Source of the DNA: Sabethes cyaneus
Lineage: Eukaryota > Arthropoda > Insecta > Diptera > Culicidae
Direction: 5' to 3'
Length of the DNA: 64,000 nt
Assembly (NCBI RefSeq): GCF_943734655.1
Contig: NC_071355.1
Location: forward strand, 243,621,183 to 243,685,182
Numbering within the stretch: the stretch's first letter is position 1; each line of letters starts with the position of its first letter. The notes under the pieces were generated by a model, which was not told the DNA's origin, made no database searches, and saw only the letters and a program-made list of their open reading frames with translations. Both the position numbers and the translations under genes were made by a program. This document shows positions 1 through 10,929 of this stretch, piece after piece.

Positions 1-900
1 TGCGAATTAAACCGCGAAAGATGAATCCTGACTTTGGCTCTTGTCGACAACAAACTGGACAGCGGTTTACGATCGACAGATGGAAGTTAATGGTCCGTCG
101 ATCGGCATTGCAGGATGATTACTGTGTTAATGGGTCAAGTACGTCGTCGATTCCTCACTGGTGCGACGCCAAAGTCGTCATACTCTAACGGGATGGACTA
201 TTTAAGTCTTCCGATGTCACCCGATAATCAACTTATTAACAACCCATTGATCGCCACCACCAGAACCGGCCGCATGGACAAATACGCAAAATTCACGCCG
301 CGTCGAAAACGGCCAGCAATAAGTCTTCAATTAGCCGTGTAGCGTCGTACGCTTGCATGCCCAAATGAATCCAAGCAGACAACGGTCATTTGCTTAATTT
401 CGCTTCTGAAGCCGAAGCCGCGCTTTGCGTTGTCGCGCCGCCAGGCTGCGATCGCTGGCTGCCCACTGCTGCTACTGTTTCTGGCGGGGCGGTAGGACTG
501 TGTTGTTGTGTGCCCCATCCAATTAAGGGTGAAAAAGAAATTCGGAGCCCGTACGGTTTATCAATACGTGCGCTGCACGGGGTTGGCTGACTGGCGGTTA
601 GGTGAAGATGGTGCTGAACGTGTCCGCATTTCCAAAAGTGGCGGAGTGGCTGGCAACAAATTGCACGTCTGTCGGTGCGTGCACGGGCGTGCCTTCTGGC
701 ACCGTTTGTTCCGTTCCGTTCGTCTTTTTCTGCCGTAGTTTGCCTGTCCCACGCGGTTGCGGTTGCGATGATTCCTCTTATTTGCACCTACTACAAACCG
801 TGTGACGGGGGTTGGTTCAGTCACTCGTTGAGTCAGCGGAAGTTGCTTGGCTCAGAAATGCAATTTCTCGTGGAATTAGATTGCTAGAGCATTAATCAAT
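1..900. other. GC-richer island, no exon recognised
   Basis: This stretch is clearly richer in G and C than the AT-rich DNA that follows it. Both strands hold overlapping open frames of up to 133 codons, but none resembles a known family and none ends at a convincing splice site. In composition it matches the other islands in this window that surround host exons. I read it as intronic regulatory DNA or an unrecognised untranslated exon. Confidence 0.35.
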
Positions 901-1374
901 GTTAGCCATGATGTGTCATCGGTTTTCGCGAAATTATTTTAATTGAAGAATGGTTCATTCACTTGTGCAGGCAGTTCGCTGGGAATAGTTTAACCTTTTA
1001 CCTTCTTGATTTTTACTATTTCCATTGAAAGTTTTGATGTCATGCATCATGTATTGAACTGAATCTTATGAATTGCCATCAGTAGAACGAAGTTTATCCA
1101 TAAGGAAATTGCAGCTTAAATGTGGATTTTTCAAATAGGAAATTATGCTAATTTATCCGCCGAGTAGGAAAAACTAAACTGAGAAAAGTTAAAACAAAAT
1201 TATTACAAACTAAGAGCATTTTAAACTATAACAAATTGGAACAAAATGATGAGTTTCAACAACATTTGGAGACATAACTGGTACAAAAATTAATGAAATC
1301 TGAATTACAATGAAAATACTAGACATAAACAATAAAAACGGTAAACGAGTATTGTTTATCAATTTCACGGAAAA
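901..1374. other. AT-rich intronic DNA
   Basis: I see no gene, repeat array or mobile-element end here. It is A-rich intronic sequence between the GC island and the first minisatellite. Confidence 0.5.
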
Positions 1375-2070
1375 TTGACATTCATCCCCTCTTCAACTAT
1401 TCCATTCTTCCTTTCTTGTATTTTTCCATTTTCACATTGTTCCATTCATTCATTCTTTCATTCTAATATTTTTCCACTGTTACTTTCTTCAATTCTTTCA
1501 GTTTCCACTTTTCCGTACTTCCATTTTTCTATTCTTTCACTCTTTTACTCTTCCATTTTTCCATTCTCCATTCGTCAATTCTTCTGTTCTTCAATTTTTC
1601 CATACTTCGATTCTTCTACTTATCCGTTTATCCATTCTTCAGTTCTTGTAATCTTCCACTCTTTCGTTCTGCCATTCTTCCTTGCTTTCATTCTTCCACT
1701 ATTCTATCCTTCAATTTTTCAATTTCGTTCTTTCCTTCGTTTTTTTTCTTTCGTCCATTTTTCCATTCGGCTATCCTCTCATTTTTTCGTTTTTCATTCT
1801 TTAATTCTTCCTTTCTCCCATTCGTCCATCATTGAATTCTTCCATTCTCCGACTATCCCACTCTTCTATTTTCCCGGTTTACATTCTTTCACTCTTCCGC
1901 TCTTCCTTTCTTTTTCTCGCTCTTCCATTCTTCAATTTCTGTATTCTTTCTTTTCTCCACTGTTTAACTCTTCTACTGTTCGATTCTTTCATTCTGCCAT
2001 CCTTTCATTTTTCCCGTCTTCCCGTATATTTTACCATTCTTCCGTTACAACTGTTTCGGTTCTTTCCTAA
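1375..2070. repeat. Degenerate 8-bp minisatellite (CATTCTTC)
   Basis: The stretch parses into roughly 8-bp units such as CATTCTTC, CACTCTTC, AATTTTTC and CGTTCTGC, with frequent substitutions and few indels. The C/T bias gives a 231-codon open frame rich in Phe, Ser, His and Pro. That frame is a by-product of the repeat, not a gene. It is the only 8-bp family seen in the window. Confidence 0.85.
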
Positions 2071-2079
2071 GCTCATTTG

Positions 2080-3892
2080 GACACTGCTTGCCCACGTTTT
2101 TGGACACTCTTTAAACTCTTATCGATTGGTTTTGGACTTAGTTTGGATTCATATTGATCTGTTTTGGACTCGCTTTGGACTCTCAATTATTTTTATGATT
2201 CAAAATTTAACGGTTTTTGAGTGCCTGGTCGCCTCTGTAATCTTGAATCTCTGTAAGGCTACTATATAAGAAGTAGATTCCTCCATTTTGAAATCAGCAT
2301 TAGCATAATTCGAATCAACCGATCACTTAAAACAAGTTTTTTTTTATATACGGTATTATTACATTAAATTTTATTAAAAATAAATAACATATCTCGGTCA
2401 ACGGTATTTAATACGGTTAATTTCGGATTTCACCGCCATATCGAAATCGCGGATAGTTCCGATGATAAAACTACCAGTGCACCCTTTAAACAGACGTTAT
2501 TTGGACTCTTTGTAAATTGTCTTTGAGCACTTTTTGAGCTTTCTTTTGGCTCTTTTTACTTTTTTCTTAGAATCCTTTTAGACCAATTAGATCACCAGAA
2601 AATGCACACTGAGAATGATCTGCTACTCCCAGGCATCATTCTGATGGTTCTTTGTGCAATCTCAGCTGCTCTAAATCAATCGCGGGCAATTCACGGGCGG
2701 TCAAACTATGCTATGCTATGCTTTTCTTCGAATCTTTTTAGACTATTTTTGGACTCTCTTTGGATTGATTTTAAAATCTTTAAAAACTCCTTATCGATTT
2801 CTTTTGAAATTTGCTGCTTATTTTTAGATGATTTCTTCGGGACTTTATTTAGATTTGTTGGGTTCTTTTCGGATTTTGTTTTTTACTCTTAATGAACTCT
2901 TTACATTTTTTGATTCATTATGAAGTCTCTTTAGCATCTTTCTGGTTCCCTTTGAACTTCTTTTGGACTCTTATTGATTTCTTTTTGAATTTATCTACAC
3001 TATTTTTAAAGTCTATTTTGATTCTTCCTCTCCCTGGATTCAATTTGAACTGTTTTGGACACTTTCTGTTTTTTAAGTCTTTGGGTTATTTTTAGACACT
3101 TTTTTGATTTTTCTTGGATTCTCTTTAAGTCGTCTTGGACTCTATTTTAGGTTTTTTTTTATTTTTTTATTTTTTTAAACTCTCTGGGCTCTTTTTGGAT
3201 CAGTTTTGAACTTATTTTGTATTCGTCTTGAACGGTTTTTAAATCTTTTGGGCCTGGTTTTGGTCTGATTTTAGCTGTTTTTAAAACTTTTTCAATCTCC
3301 TTTTGAACTCATTTTGCACTCTTTCTGGATTCTTTTGAAATCTTGTACAACTCTTATTTTAGTCTTTTCGAACCCTTTTTACCTTCGTTTTAAACTCTTT
3401 GTCGACTCCTTTCTGAATTAATGTCGACCCTTTTCAGACTCTGTCGGACTTTTTGGATTCTTTCTGGATTCTTTTCTTTTTGAACTCTTTGTAGACGAAG
3501 TTTTTACTCGCTTTTAGGTTTCTTTTGGGCTTTATTTAGATTTGTTTGGTTCTTTTTGATTTTAGTTTCTCTTTTAGACTCTTTATGACGTTTTTAAACT
3601 TTTTTGATTCGTTTTGAACTCTCACTGGGTTTCTTGGTGGACCCTTTTGACCTCTTTTTCGGACTCGTTTGGCTTCATTTAGAACTTTATTAGGCTCATT
3701 TTGGACCCTATTAAGATTCTTTATGGACTCGTCTCGGACTCAAATTAAACTTTTTTAAACATTTTCTCGGTATTTGGACTTCTTTTGAATTATTTTTCTT
3801 GTACTCTCTTCGGACTCATTTTGCATCCTATTTTGACTTTTTTGGGATTTTATGAATACTTTCTGGAGTCTTTTTCGATTATTTTTAAACTG
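2080..3892. repeat. Degenerate 11-bp minisatellite (GGACTCTTTTT)
   Basis: Successive units such as GGACTCTTTTT, GGATCAGTTTT, GAACTTATTTT and GAACGGTTTTT step by 11 bp. A gap of non-repetitive AT-rich DNA lies at about 2215-2490. Units are heavily diverged, which indicates an old array. Short open frames in it encode only Phe/Leu-rich low-complexity peptides and are not genes. Confidence 0.85.
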
Positions 3893-3904
3893 ATTGTTGG
3901 TCTT

Positions 3905-4099
3905 CTTTTGAGGGAGTAAATGTATTTTTTGTGAAGAACGAACATTTAAATTGGGAAATTGGGAAAAATGATATGCTGTAAATGTAAATGTAAATGATAA
4001 CTGTAAAAAATAATTGTCTGTCCAGGTGGGATTTGAACACACAACTCTAAATCTCGTGTTGAGTGCGCTTCCAATTACAGCCACCGGTCCGGTCAGTTT
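3905..4099 (-). mobile_element. tRNA-derived SINE with 12-bp target duplication
   Basis: The 195-bp insert is flanked on both sides by ATTGTTGGTCTT (3893-3904 and 4100-4111), a perfect 12-bp target-site duplication. Read on the minus strand, the head is tRNA-like: GTGGCTGTAATTGG resembles a Pol III A box and GTTCAAATCCC is a good B box. The body ends in short TTTACA repeats and a CAAAAG tail. It interrupts the 11-bp minisatellite, so it inserted after the array formed. The family name is not recognised. Confidence 0.8.
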
Positions 4100-4111
4100 A
4101 TTGTTGGTCTT

Positions 4112-4705
4112 TTGTTGGACGATTTTTAAGCCCTTTAGACTCTTTTGGTACTCCTTTTGCACTCTTCTTGAGCTCTCTTAGAAATTTTGTACAACCCTTA
4201 TTGGACTCGTTGTGATCTGTTTTTGCACTCGTTTTTGACTTTTTTTTAAACCATTCCTGAATCTTTGTAGACTCTCGTTGGACTCCGTTGTACTATTTAT
4301 GGATTTTTTTTGGGATTTATAAACTCTTTTTCGACGCTTTCGGGATTCTTTTCAGCCACTTTCGGAGCTCGTTTTGAAGTTTCTTTGGGCACTTTCTAGT
4401 TCTTTTCGAGAGTCTATTTGAGTTTTTTTTTTATTTTTGGACTCTTGTTAGACTTTTCTGGGCTCCTTCTTGATTGTTTTTGATCGTTATTTTGGCCCTT
4501 TTTTTGGACTAATTCTAGGCCCTTTTTGAAAGTTTCTTGGATTTTTTTTTACTTTTTAAATTTATTACCTCCTTTATTTAAACTCCTTTCTAAATCTGTG
4601 TGGACTCCTTTTAGACTCTGTTGCGTTTTATGAACTTATGGATTTTTTTCTGGCTCTTTTGAACTTCATAGTTTTTGGACTCTTTTGGGATATCAAAAGG
4701 ATTTT
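4112..4705. repeat. 11-bp minisatellite, continued after the SINE
   Basis: The GGACTCTTTTT-type array resumes immediately after the SINE target duplication, with the same spacing and base bias as before it. There is no gene. Confidence 0.8.
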
Positions 4706-5151
4706 TTAATTTGTAGGATATGAGATAATTTTTTTTATAAAATCAATTGTCTTTGGGCTCTACAGCCTGAAAACCGCGAAAAATGAGTGTACGAGTTGAG
4801 TTAACGCTTCTAGCACGAAATAGAAATGGAAATTCAAACAGTGGAATTTCCCAAACTCGGCCAAAAAAAATTCTTTCGTTTCTGTCTTTTCGTTCGTTGA
4901 TTTGTGCATGAAAAATAACAGCGTATTTATTAAAAGCAAGAATAGATTTGGTTTTCACGTTTAAACTTTAAATAAAAATGCCTAAAATCTATATTTTTTT
5001 TGCTCGATTAAAAAATTCTCTTTGTTTTTTTTGCCCCCCCCCCCCTTAAGTGGCGCAGGTATCAGGTATCAGCATCTTTGGCTCGAGCAGCACGTTCAGT
5101 GGCCCAACACCGGAGGGACAAAAACTTTTTACATATTTGTAATGGCCTTAT
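4706..5151 (-). mobile_element. G-tract MITE, copy 1 (left end incomplete)
   Basis: Its body matches, in reverse orientation, the element at 7004-7376: the shared blocks are the ATTTGTAGGATATGAG segment, the CAATTGTCT and CTCTACAG segments, the TTTGCTCGATTAAAAAATTC segment, and a homopolymer tract (C on this strand, about 5035-5045). It ends in GGACAAAAACTTTTTACATA and then TTTGTAATGGCC, the terminal inverted repeat of the family. The opposite end is not recognisable. No coding capacity is seen, so it is non-autonomous. Confidence 0.7.
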
Positions 5152-6240
5152 TAGACTTTTTCTGGATTGTTTTTGGTTCTATTTGGAGCGTTTAGGAATT
5201 ATGTTGGATTGTTTTTGGATTGTTTCTGGACAGTTTATGGAAGCTTTTTGTATTCTTTTTTAACTTTTTCAAACTCTTTCTGTACTTTCTTTCTTTGAAC
5301 TCTTTTGGACTCGTCCTAGATTATTTTTGGATTTCTTTCTGATTCTTTGTGGACTCTTTTTAGACTTTGTTGGGTTATTATGGACTTACTCGTTTAGATT
5401 TTTTTTTGCTTTTTGTACCATTATATTAAATTTATTTTGTATTTTTTCTGGCCTGTTTTTTGGTACTTTTTGGAGCGTTCTTGAACGTTCTTGAAATGCT
5501 TGTGGACTATTTTTAAAATCTTTGACTTTTTTTAATTTTTTCCGTACTTTCGTTGGGCTCTTGGAACAATTTTTCGACTTTATTAGGATTTTGTTGAATT
5601 GTTTTTGATTGTTTTGGCCTTTTTTGTTGCTTGTTGCGTAGACTTTTTTGGCTCTTTCTGTGCCTTATTTGAACATTCTCTTGACTATTGTTGTATTCTT
5701 TTTGAACCTTTTCGAGGATTCCCTTGGACCCGGTTTGGCCTCTTATTTTTACTGTTTTGAATTTTTCTTGGATTGTTTTCAGAGTCTCTTTAGCGTAATT
5801 TTGGTATCATTGTTAGACGTCTTTTGGACTTTTTTTGGACATTCTATGGGTTCTTTTAGAATTCTTTGTATAAACTTTTTTGATTTCTTAAACTCCCTTT
5901 GGACTCGTTTTGAACTTTTATTAACTTTTATTTTATTCTGGACTCCCTTTGGACGTTTTTTGGGGTTTTCCGACTTTTTTGGACTTCTTGTTGAACCTTT
6001 TTGGATTGTTTTTGAAAATGTTGGGCACCTGTTTTATTTTTTTTCATTGTTTTTGAAGTTTTTTAAAGTTTTTATGGTTGGTTTTTGGACTCTATTTGGA
6101 ATCTTTTTTAATTTTTTTTAAATTTTTTCAAAGCTCTTTCTGAACACTCTTGGGTTCTCTTTGGACTTATGGGGAATTCTTCTTAGGCTAATTTTGGACT
6201 CTTTTTGTCTTCGTTTTTGTGTCTTGTTAGACGCTATTAA
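5152..6240. repeat. 11-bp minisatellite, third block
   Basis: GGACT plus T-run units continue with an 11-bp step. The 157-codon open frame at 5648-6121 is Phe/Leu-rich and is only the translation of the repeat. The array was evidently one block from about 2.1 to 6.2 kb before the SINE and MITE insertions. Confidence 0.8.
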
Positions 6241-6243
6241 GGG

Positions 6244-6434
6244 CATTACAACTATGTTATAAAGTTTTTGTCCTTCCGGTGGTGGGCCTCCAAAGCGGGG
6301 GATGGGGGGGGGGGGTGCGTTGAAAAAAACAAAGAGTTTTTTTTTAATCGAGCAAAAAAATATTTATTCAAATTTCCATTCCTGTTTTGCGCTAGAAACG
6401 TTACAAAAAACCTTTAAAAATAATTTGCAATGGC
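6244..6434 (+). mobile_element. G-tract MITE, copy 2 (internally deleted)
   Basis: It begins GCATTACAACTATGTTATAA followed by AGTTTTTGTCC and ends AAAAATAATTTGCAATGGC, which are the two termini of the 7004-7376 element. It has a G homopolymer (about 6305-6316) and the TTAATCGAGCAAAAAA block, but is only about 190 bp long. It is a shortened family member lying less than 600 bp from a longer copy. Confidence 0.65.
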
Positions 6435-6479
6435 TGAATGAAAAATAAAACTTTTTTCATGAATAAATTCCGCTATTAA

Positions 6480-6998
6480 CCCATTATGACCCAGCGTATG
6501 ATATATCATACCACGTCTTCAAAACCTGTTTACTGCTGAATTTCAATAGTTAGCATTGTTAATATATCACTACAAGAGAGATAAGACATCAATCTGATGT
6601 GAGTGTGATATAATTTGTCAGTTTTTGTCATTTCATCTGTATTTTCAACAGTGCAAAGTTATGACAAATGGCGGAAAAAAAGTTGAAAAAATGGCGAAAA
6701 AATTTTTGTCGCCAAAACGCATGAAAAAGTCTACATTTAGTGACGAAACATTACCTGACATGTAAATTAGTATTTATATGTGAAGTCTATCACAAAATTC
6801 GATAAGAAATCTGTAAAAACCTTGGTAATTTGTTTGTTTGAAACTGAGCCTATAAAATATTTAACCTGCGATATTTTGGCCTTGAAGGCATTCCAAATGA
6901 CGATTTTGCGTTTCCCGACACATTCGAACCATAATATAATAGATTACAGAGTTTCACTTCATTTGGTCCAAATTTAGGTATACCCGGGTCATAATGGG
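6480..6998. mobile_element. TTAA-flanked MITE (piggyBac-like), 519 bp
   Basis: Both ends are flanked by TTAA (6476-6479 and 6999-7002). The terminal inverted repeat is CCCATTATGACCC on the left and its exact complement on the right. TTAA duplication is the signature of piggyBac-type transposition. Next to the left end is a perfect 16-bp palindrome, GTATGATATATCATAC, at 6496-6511. The interior has no transposase, only an unrelated 65-codon frame. It sits between two G-tract MITE copies. Confidence 0.8.
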
Positions 6999-7003
6999 TT
7001 AAT

Positions 7004-7376
7004 GCCATTACAAATATTTTATAAAGTTTTTGTCCTTCCAGTGTTCGGCCACTGAAGGGGGGGGGGGCGAAAAAAAAAACAAAGTGAATTTTTTAATCGA
7101 GCAAAAAAGACAAAAACGAAGGAAAATTTTTTTGGACGATTTTCGGAAATTCCATTGTTCCAATTTCCATTTCTGTTTCGTACTAGAAGCGTTAATTCAA
7201 CTGGGAGACTCGTTTTTCGAGTTTTTCAGACTGTAGAGCCCACAGACAATTGATTTTATAAAAAGAAATTTGACTCATATCCTACAAATTATTTTTTTGC
7301 CCCCCGATTTTTCAAGCCAATTTCCAGGGGGGGGGGGGGGGCTGGGGGTGACAAAAACTTTAAATATGATTTGCAA
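7004..7376 (+). mobile_element. G-tract MITE, copy 3 (both ends present)
   Basis: The left end, GCCATTACAAATATTTTATA followed by AAGTTTTTGTC, is matched by an inverted right end, GACAAAAACTTTAAATATGA followed by TTTGCAATGGC: about 31 bp with a few mismatches. Two long G runs (about 7058-7067 and 7327-7341) lie just inside the ends. There is no transposase. This is the most complete member of the family in the window; the superfamily is not certain. Confidence 0.75.
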
Positions 7377-8656
7377 TGGCCTAATTTTATTCACGACAGG
7401 TAAAATTAATAGTAGAATTTAATCGTAAAAAAAGTGTCCTTCCATTAAATTTTCGTATTTCATTTTGTATTTCGTATTCGTATTGTTCCCAATTGAAAAG
7501 TTTAGTCTCTTGTTAGATGTTTTTAGTAGTGTTTTTTGGACTTTTTGGGTTATTTAAGGTGGACTTTCTTTAGACTCTTTATATCTTTAAGGTCTCTTTG
7601 AATTTTTTTGGACTTTTCTTGAACTTTTTTCTATTCCTTGACTTCGAATTCTACAGTGCAAAACCAAAGAGCTGTTAATTTCTTCCATACTCTCAGAACA
7701 TTTTATAACTCGGTTATGAATAACAAGGTTATCAATGAATTCTACGATTGCAGTAGAGTAGATTGTTATTTGAGAACTTCGAGTGCAATTGATAAAAATA
7801 AAATAGATAAAAAATAGAAACAAACTAAATCAAAACTGACACAGATATGCGATGGAAAGTGATACCAAAATGAAACACAACGAAATCAAAATGACAAAAA
7901 GATAATACAAAAAATTAGCAATGATTTTCTAAAAAATGTCGCAAAGCCACATAAAAATTAGGACGACACAAAAAGTAATCCAAATAAGGAAATTGATACA
8001 GCAAAGGAGACAATAAATTAACTGGTAACTTTGAGATATAATTTGTAAGTTTCAGCTAATGGAAACAAAACAAAAAGCTGATTGATTTTAGAAAAAAAAA
8101 ATCAAATGAGGTTGGGTTTGCTGGGCTTTAAGTTTGTGCGGAAAATTTTGTATGACATTATATGTTTCTGCTGGTGCTATTGCACCAAATGTTGATTATA
8201 AAGTTAAATCAGGATCTTCTTCAATTGATTTTTAAAACAATTTTGGCATTCACTTGAGACTCCGGCTAATGAGCGTTAATAAAAAGCCGGATTTATTTTC
8301 CACCCCAAGAAGGACGTGACCAAAGTTAATTTACTCATTTAGAATCAGGATGCAATTCAATTATACACAATCAGATAATCAAATAAACTTAAAACTAAAT
8401 TACAAAAAAAATTGCATACCTCTTAGCTTAACCTTGAATTTAATGTTTTCGTTCAATTACGCTCGTCGCTTCCGAAACAATCTAGACGGTGATTGTCGCG
8501 TTTCAGAACAAGCGCAATCATTTGCACCGCACGTCGTCTTATTCCGATCAGGTATTAATTGTGTAATCTGTCACGAATGCAATGCGCTAAAATTTAAACC
8601 TCAACGGATGGACCCAGCCGGCCGGCTCCTCGGCTGGTCTGTTGTTGCTAACTCAC
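7377..8656. other. AT-rich intronic DNA
   Basis: A decayed patch of 11-bp GGACT/T repeat is visible at about 7495-7620. The rest is A-rich with no recognisable gene or element. From about 8450 on it becomes GC-richer as it approaches the exon at 8657. On the minus strand this is the start of the intron downstream of that exon. Confidence 0.5.
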
Positions 8657-8736
8657 TTGTTCGTATGCTGCGCTGCTGCCTTGCGTCCGAACGACGTCGA
8701 ATCACTCAATTTTCGATTCCCATGCCGCGATGACAT
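8657..8736 (-). CDS. Candidate alternative first coding exon, minus strand
   Basis: On the minus strand, an ATG at 8736-8734 in good insect context (ATAAACATG) opens a frame of 26 codons plus 2 nt that runs MSSRHGNRKLSDSTSFGRKA and then a short AAQHTN tail. It ends exactly at a strong donor, AA|GTGAGT. An in-frame TAA lies upstream, so this ATG is the natural start; a short out-of-frame upstream ATG also exists. The peptide is basic and Ser-rich and matches no domain I know. It lies downstream of the navigator CH exon on the same strand. I infer that it is an internal alternative first exon of the navigator gene giving a form without the CH domain, a pattern known for vertebrate NAV genes. 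It could instead start another gene nested in the intron. The sequence supports the exon reasonably well; its membership of the gene is inference. Confidence 0.5.
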
Positions 8737-10410
8737 GTTTATCCTCCATCGAGAGGCGGTAATATTCACAATGTTGTTTTTGTTGTTCCCGACTGGATGA
8801 CATCGTCGTTGACTTGCATCTTGCGCTTAAGACGACCACCCGATTGGTTGCTTCACGATTCACGACGACGATTCTTAGTTAACTTAGCACGTCACTTCAC
8901 TCCACTTCGTTGACAGCACTGTTGAAATCGGCCGACGATTCAGAATGAGAATGTGCTGTTTATTTGTGTTTCCTAATCACAACAACTTTGCACAGCCTCG
9001 AGATGTCGAAATATAAACAGACAAATTGGGAATCTTTTTTTCACCACAACCACCACTAACAGTGTAACGCACTTGTTGGGAAAATATTCAGCTGCTTTTT
9101 ATTCAAAAGTAATTACTTCGCAGGTCAGCGTTCTTGCGTAAAGATGCGACAGGTGACTTTTCAGGTTCTTGGAATGTCCACCGACAGAACTCCGAGCGAG
9201 TAATAAATCTTCCTTCGTAACATAAAAATATGCCTGCCAACGACTAATAACACGGTTCAGCACTCTTTTCACATATCAATCACTTTGTATTCGCCGGGAG
9301 TTCAATGCTTCTGTTCTCCCGACATACAGTGGAATGCATCAGCTGCTTCTTGCTTCCTGTGCTTCGTCGAACGATGCCCTGCTCAAATGATCAATCATTT
9401 CCAATAACACTTTGAATAGATTTGGCTCTTCGGCAAAAGGTTGCCCAATAGCACCCCACTCGAGTCTTCCGCGTCTGTGGTCCAATCTTCTTCTTTCCTT
9501 CGAGTGTGTACTCAATTATGCAATTTATGTTTTTGCTCTCGACTCAGCCTCCCAGTCAGCCAGTCAGCCAGCCAGCAGAGCTCAATGGAGAAGAAAAACT
9601 CCCCCGGAGTTCTAAAAATATGCCGCTTCGAGCGGCAACCACCCGAGGTGAAATCGGTGTGCCGCGCTCCCACTCCACCTTTATCAGATCGTGCTAGATT
9701 CTAATGAGTGCCCACACAATTGATAGAAAGCAGATCTTCGATTTTCAACTTCGTAATAAGTCACACTATTCCGGCTTAATCTTCCCCGCTTAAAACCGGA
9801 AAATCTTCTTTAAATTGTTCGAACTAAAGCTGTAAGGAACGTTCGGCTGATCACATACTTTTCATTTCCCTTGTCACTAACAATGGAAGTCAAACCCAGA
9901 TTGATTGGTGGGAGAATTCCCCGGCTGCCGTGTTTTATTCTATATTGAATGCATCTGTTCACCACTTGTCACGTGCCCGACGCCTCGTCCGATGATTTGA
10001 TTTCGGACGGAAAGATCTGATCGACAGAACATGAACACGCGCGCGCGATCTTCGCGATCAATTTCGTTACCTGTTGCTGCTGCTGTTGCTGCTGCTACGG
10101 TGGCAGCAGACTCCCGACTCGAATGAAACAACCCGGCCAGTGGTTGACACTGAACTGCTCGATCGTGGCTGAACGTTGGATAACAAAACCCCGACTTATC
10201 TTGCGTTGTCTTGTGCGGCACGCCGCCCGCCCGGCTAACTAGCCGATCCGCATCCGATGTGGGATGGGAAGTCCGCCGATGAGCGGAGAGAAAAACTACT
10301 GAGCGGTTTGGTTTGGGTTGGGAGTTGGGAGTAGGGAGTTGGGTGCGATTGAAACAGAAAAACGACAACAGAGAAGCAGTCTCTGTGGAAAGCTGAGCGC
10401 CGCTCAAGCG
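8737..10410 (-). promoter_or_regulatory. Leader and promoter region of the 8.7-kb first exon
   Basis: Upstream of the 8736 ATG (minus strand) is about 1.7 kb of GC-richer DNA with typical insect 5'-leader texture, including many AAGTG and GTGAA words and CAG/CAA runs (10074-10096). Initiator-like sequences on the minus strand are GTTCAGTGTC (A at 10151) and CTCAGTAG (A at 10300, with GGAC near +27). A donor-like CAG|GTAACG at 10081/10080 could end a short non-coding exon. The 155-codon minus frame at 9940-10407 resembles no protein. The exact start site cannot be fixed from sequence alone. Confidence 0.4.
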
Positions 10411-10929
10411 AAATCATCGATCAAACTGCGATTGGGAGAGAATCGATCAAGCGAGAAGCCGCAGTCAGTAAGTTAATAAGTCGGGCCAAATTTATGGTGC
10501 TCTGCGGTATTGTTCAAGTAGAATAGATTGATAATGTGGTGACAAATGCAATATTTTGGCAATTAATTTTAGTTTCGTTAGAGAAGTCCATAAACAGTGG
10601 AAGGTCGCTGTGGTTAAATTGGAGGATTGTTCGAGTCGGAAGCTGACTCACAGAGATTAAGAGACTAATTTTGCTCGTGCAAGATTTATTGATGCGTACG
10701 ATAAATTAGAAACTATCGACTGCTATACTCTTGGCCATTTTATTAAAATGTGAATTTTTATTATTAATAAGCTTCTCTCAGGGACTGGAAACTAATTTGA
10801 TTACGAGGTGGTATCCAGTATACTCTAGAATGGCCTTCGTTATCTATATTCAGTATCCGTAAATAGTTATTTGTTTATTACAGTTTACAAAAGTTTTACT
10901 GTTTTGCATTCGCAGACACTGTGTTCAAT
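10411..10929. other. Intronic DNA, no gene
   Basis: No gene or repeat is recognised. A good plus-strand donor-like site, TCA|GTAAGTTAAT, lies at 10467/10468, next to the island upstream. Whether it is used is unknown. Confidence 0.4.

Noticed and set aside
1375..2269. 231- and 145-codon Phe/Ser/His-rich plus frames
   Set aside because: They follow the 8-bp CATTCTTC repeat and its decay, with no start context or domain.
5648..6121. 157-codon Phe/Leu-rich frame resembling a membrane protein
   Set aside because: The hydrophobicity comes from the T-rich 11-bp repeat; codon content follows the repeat, not protein constraint.
9940..10407. 155-codon minus frame upstream of the alternative first exon
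   Set aside because: Low-complexity, no family resemblance, and it lies in what reads as promoter or leader DNA.
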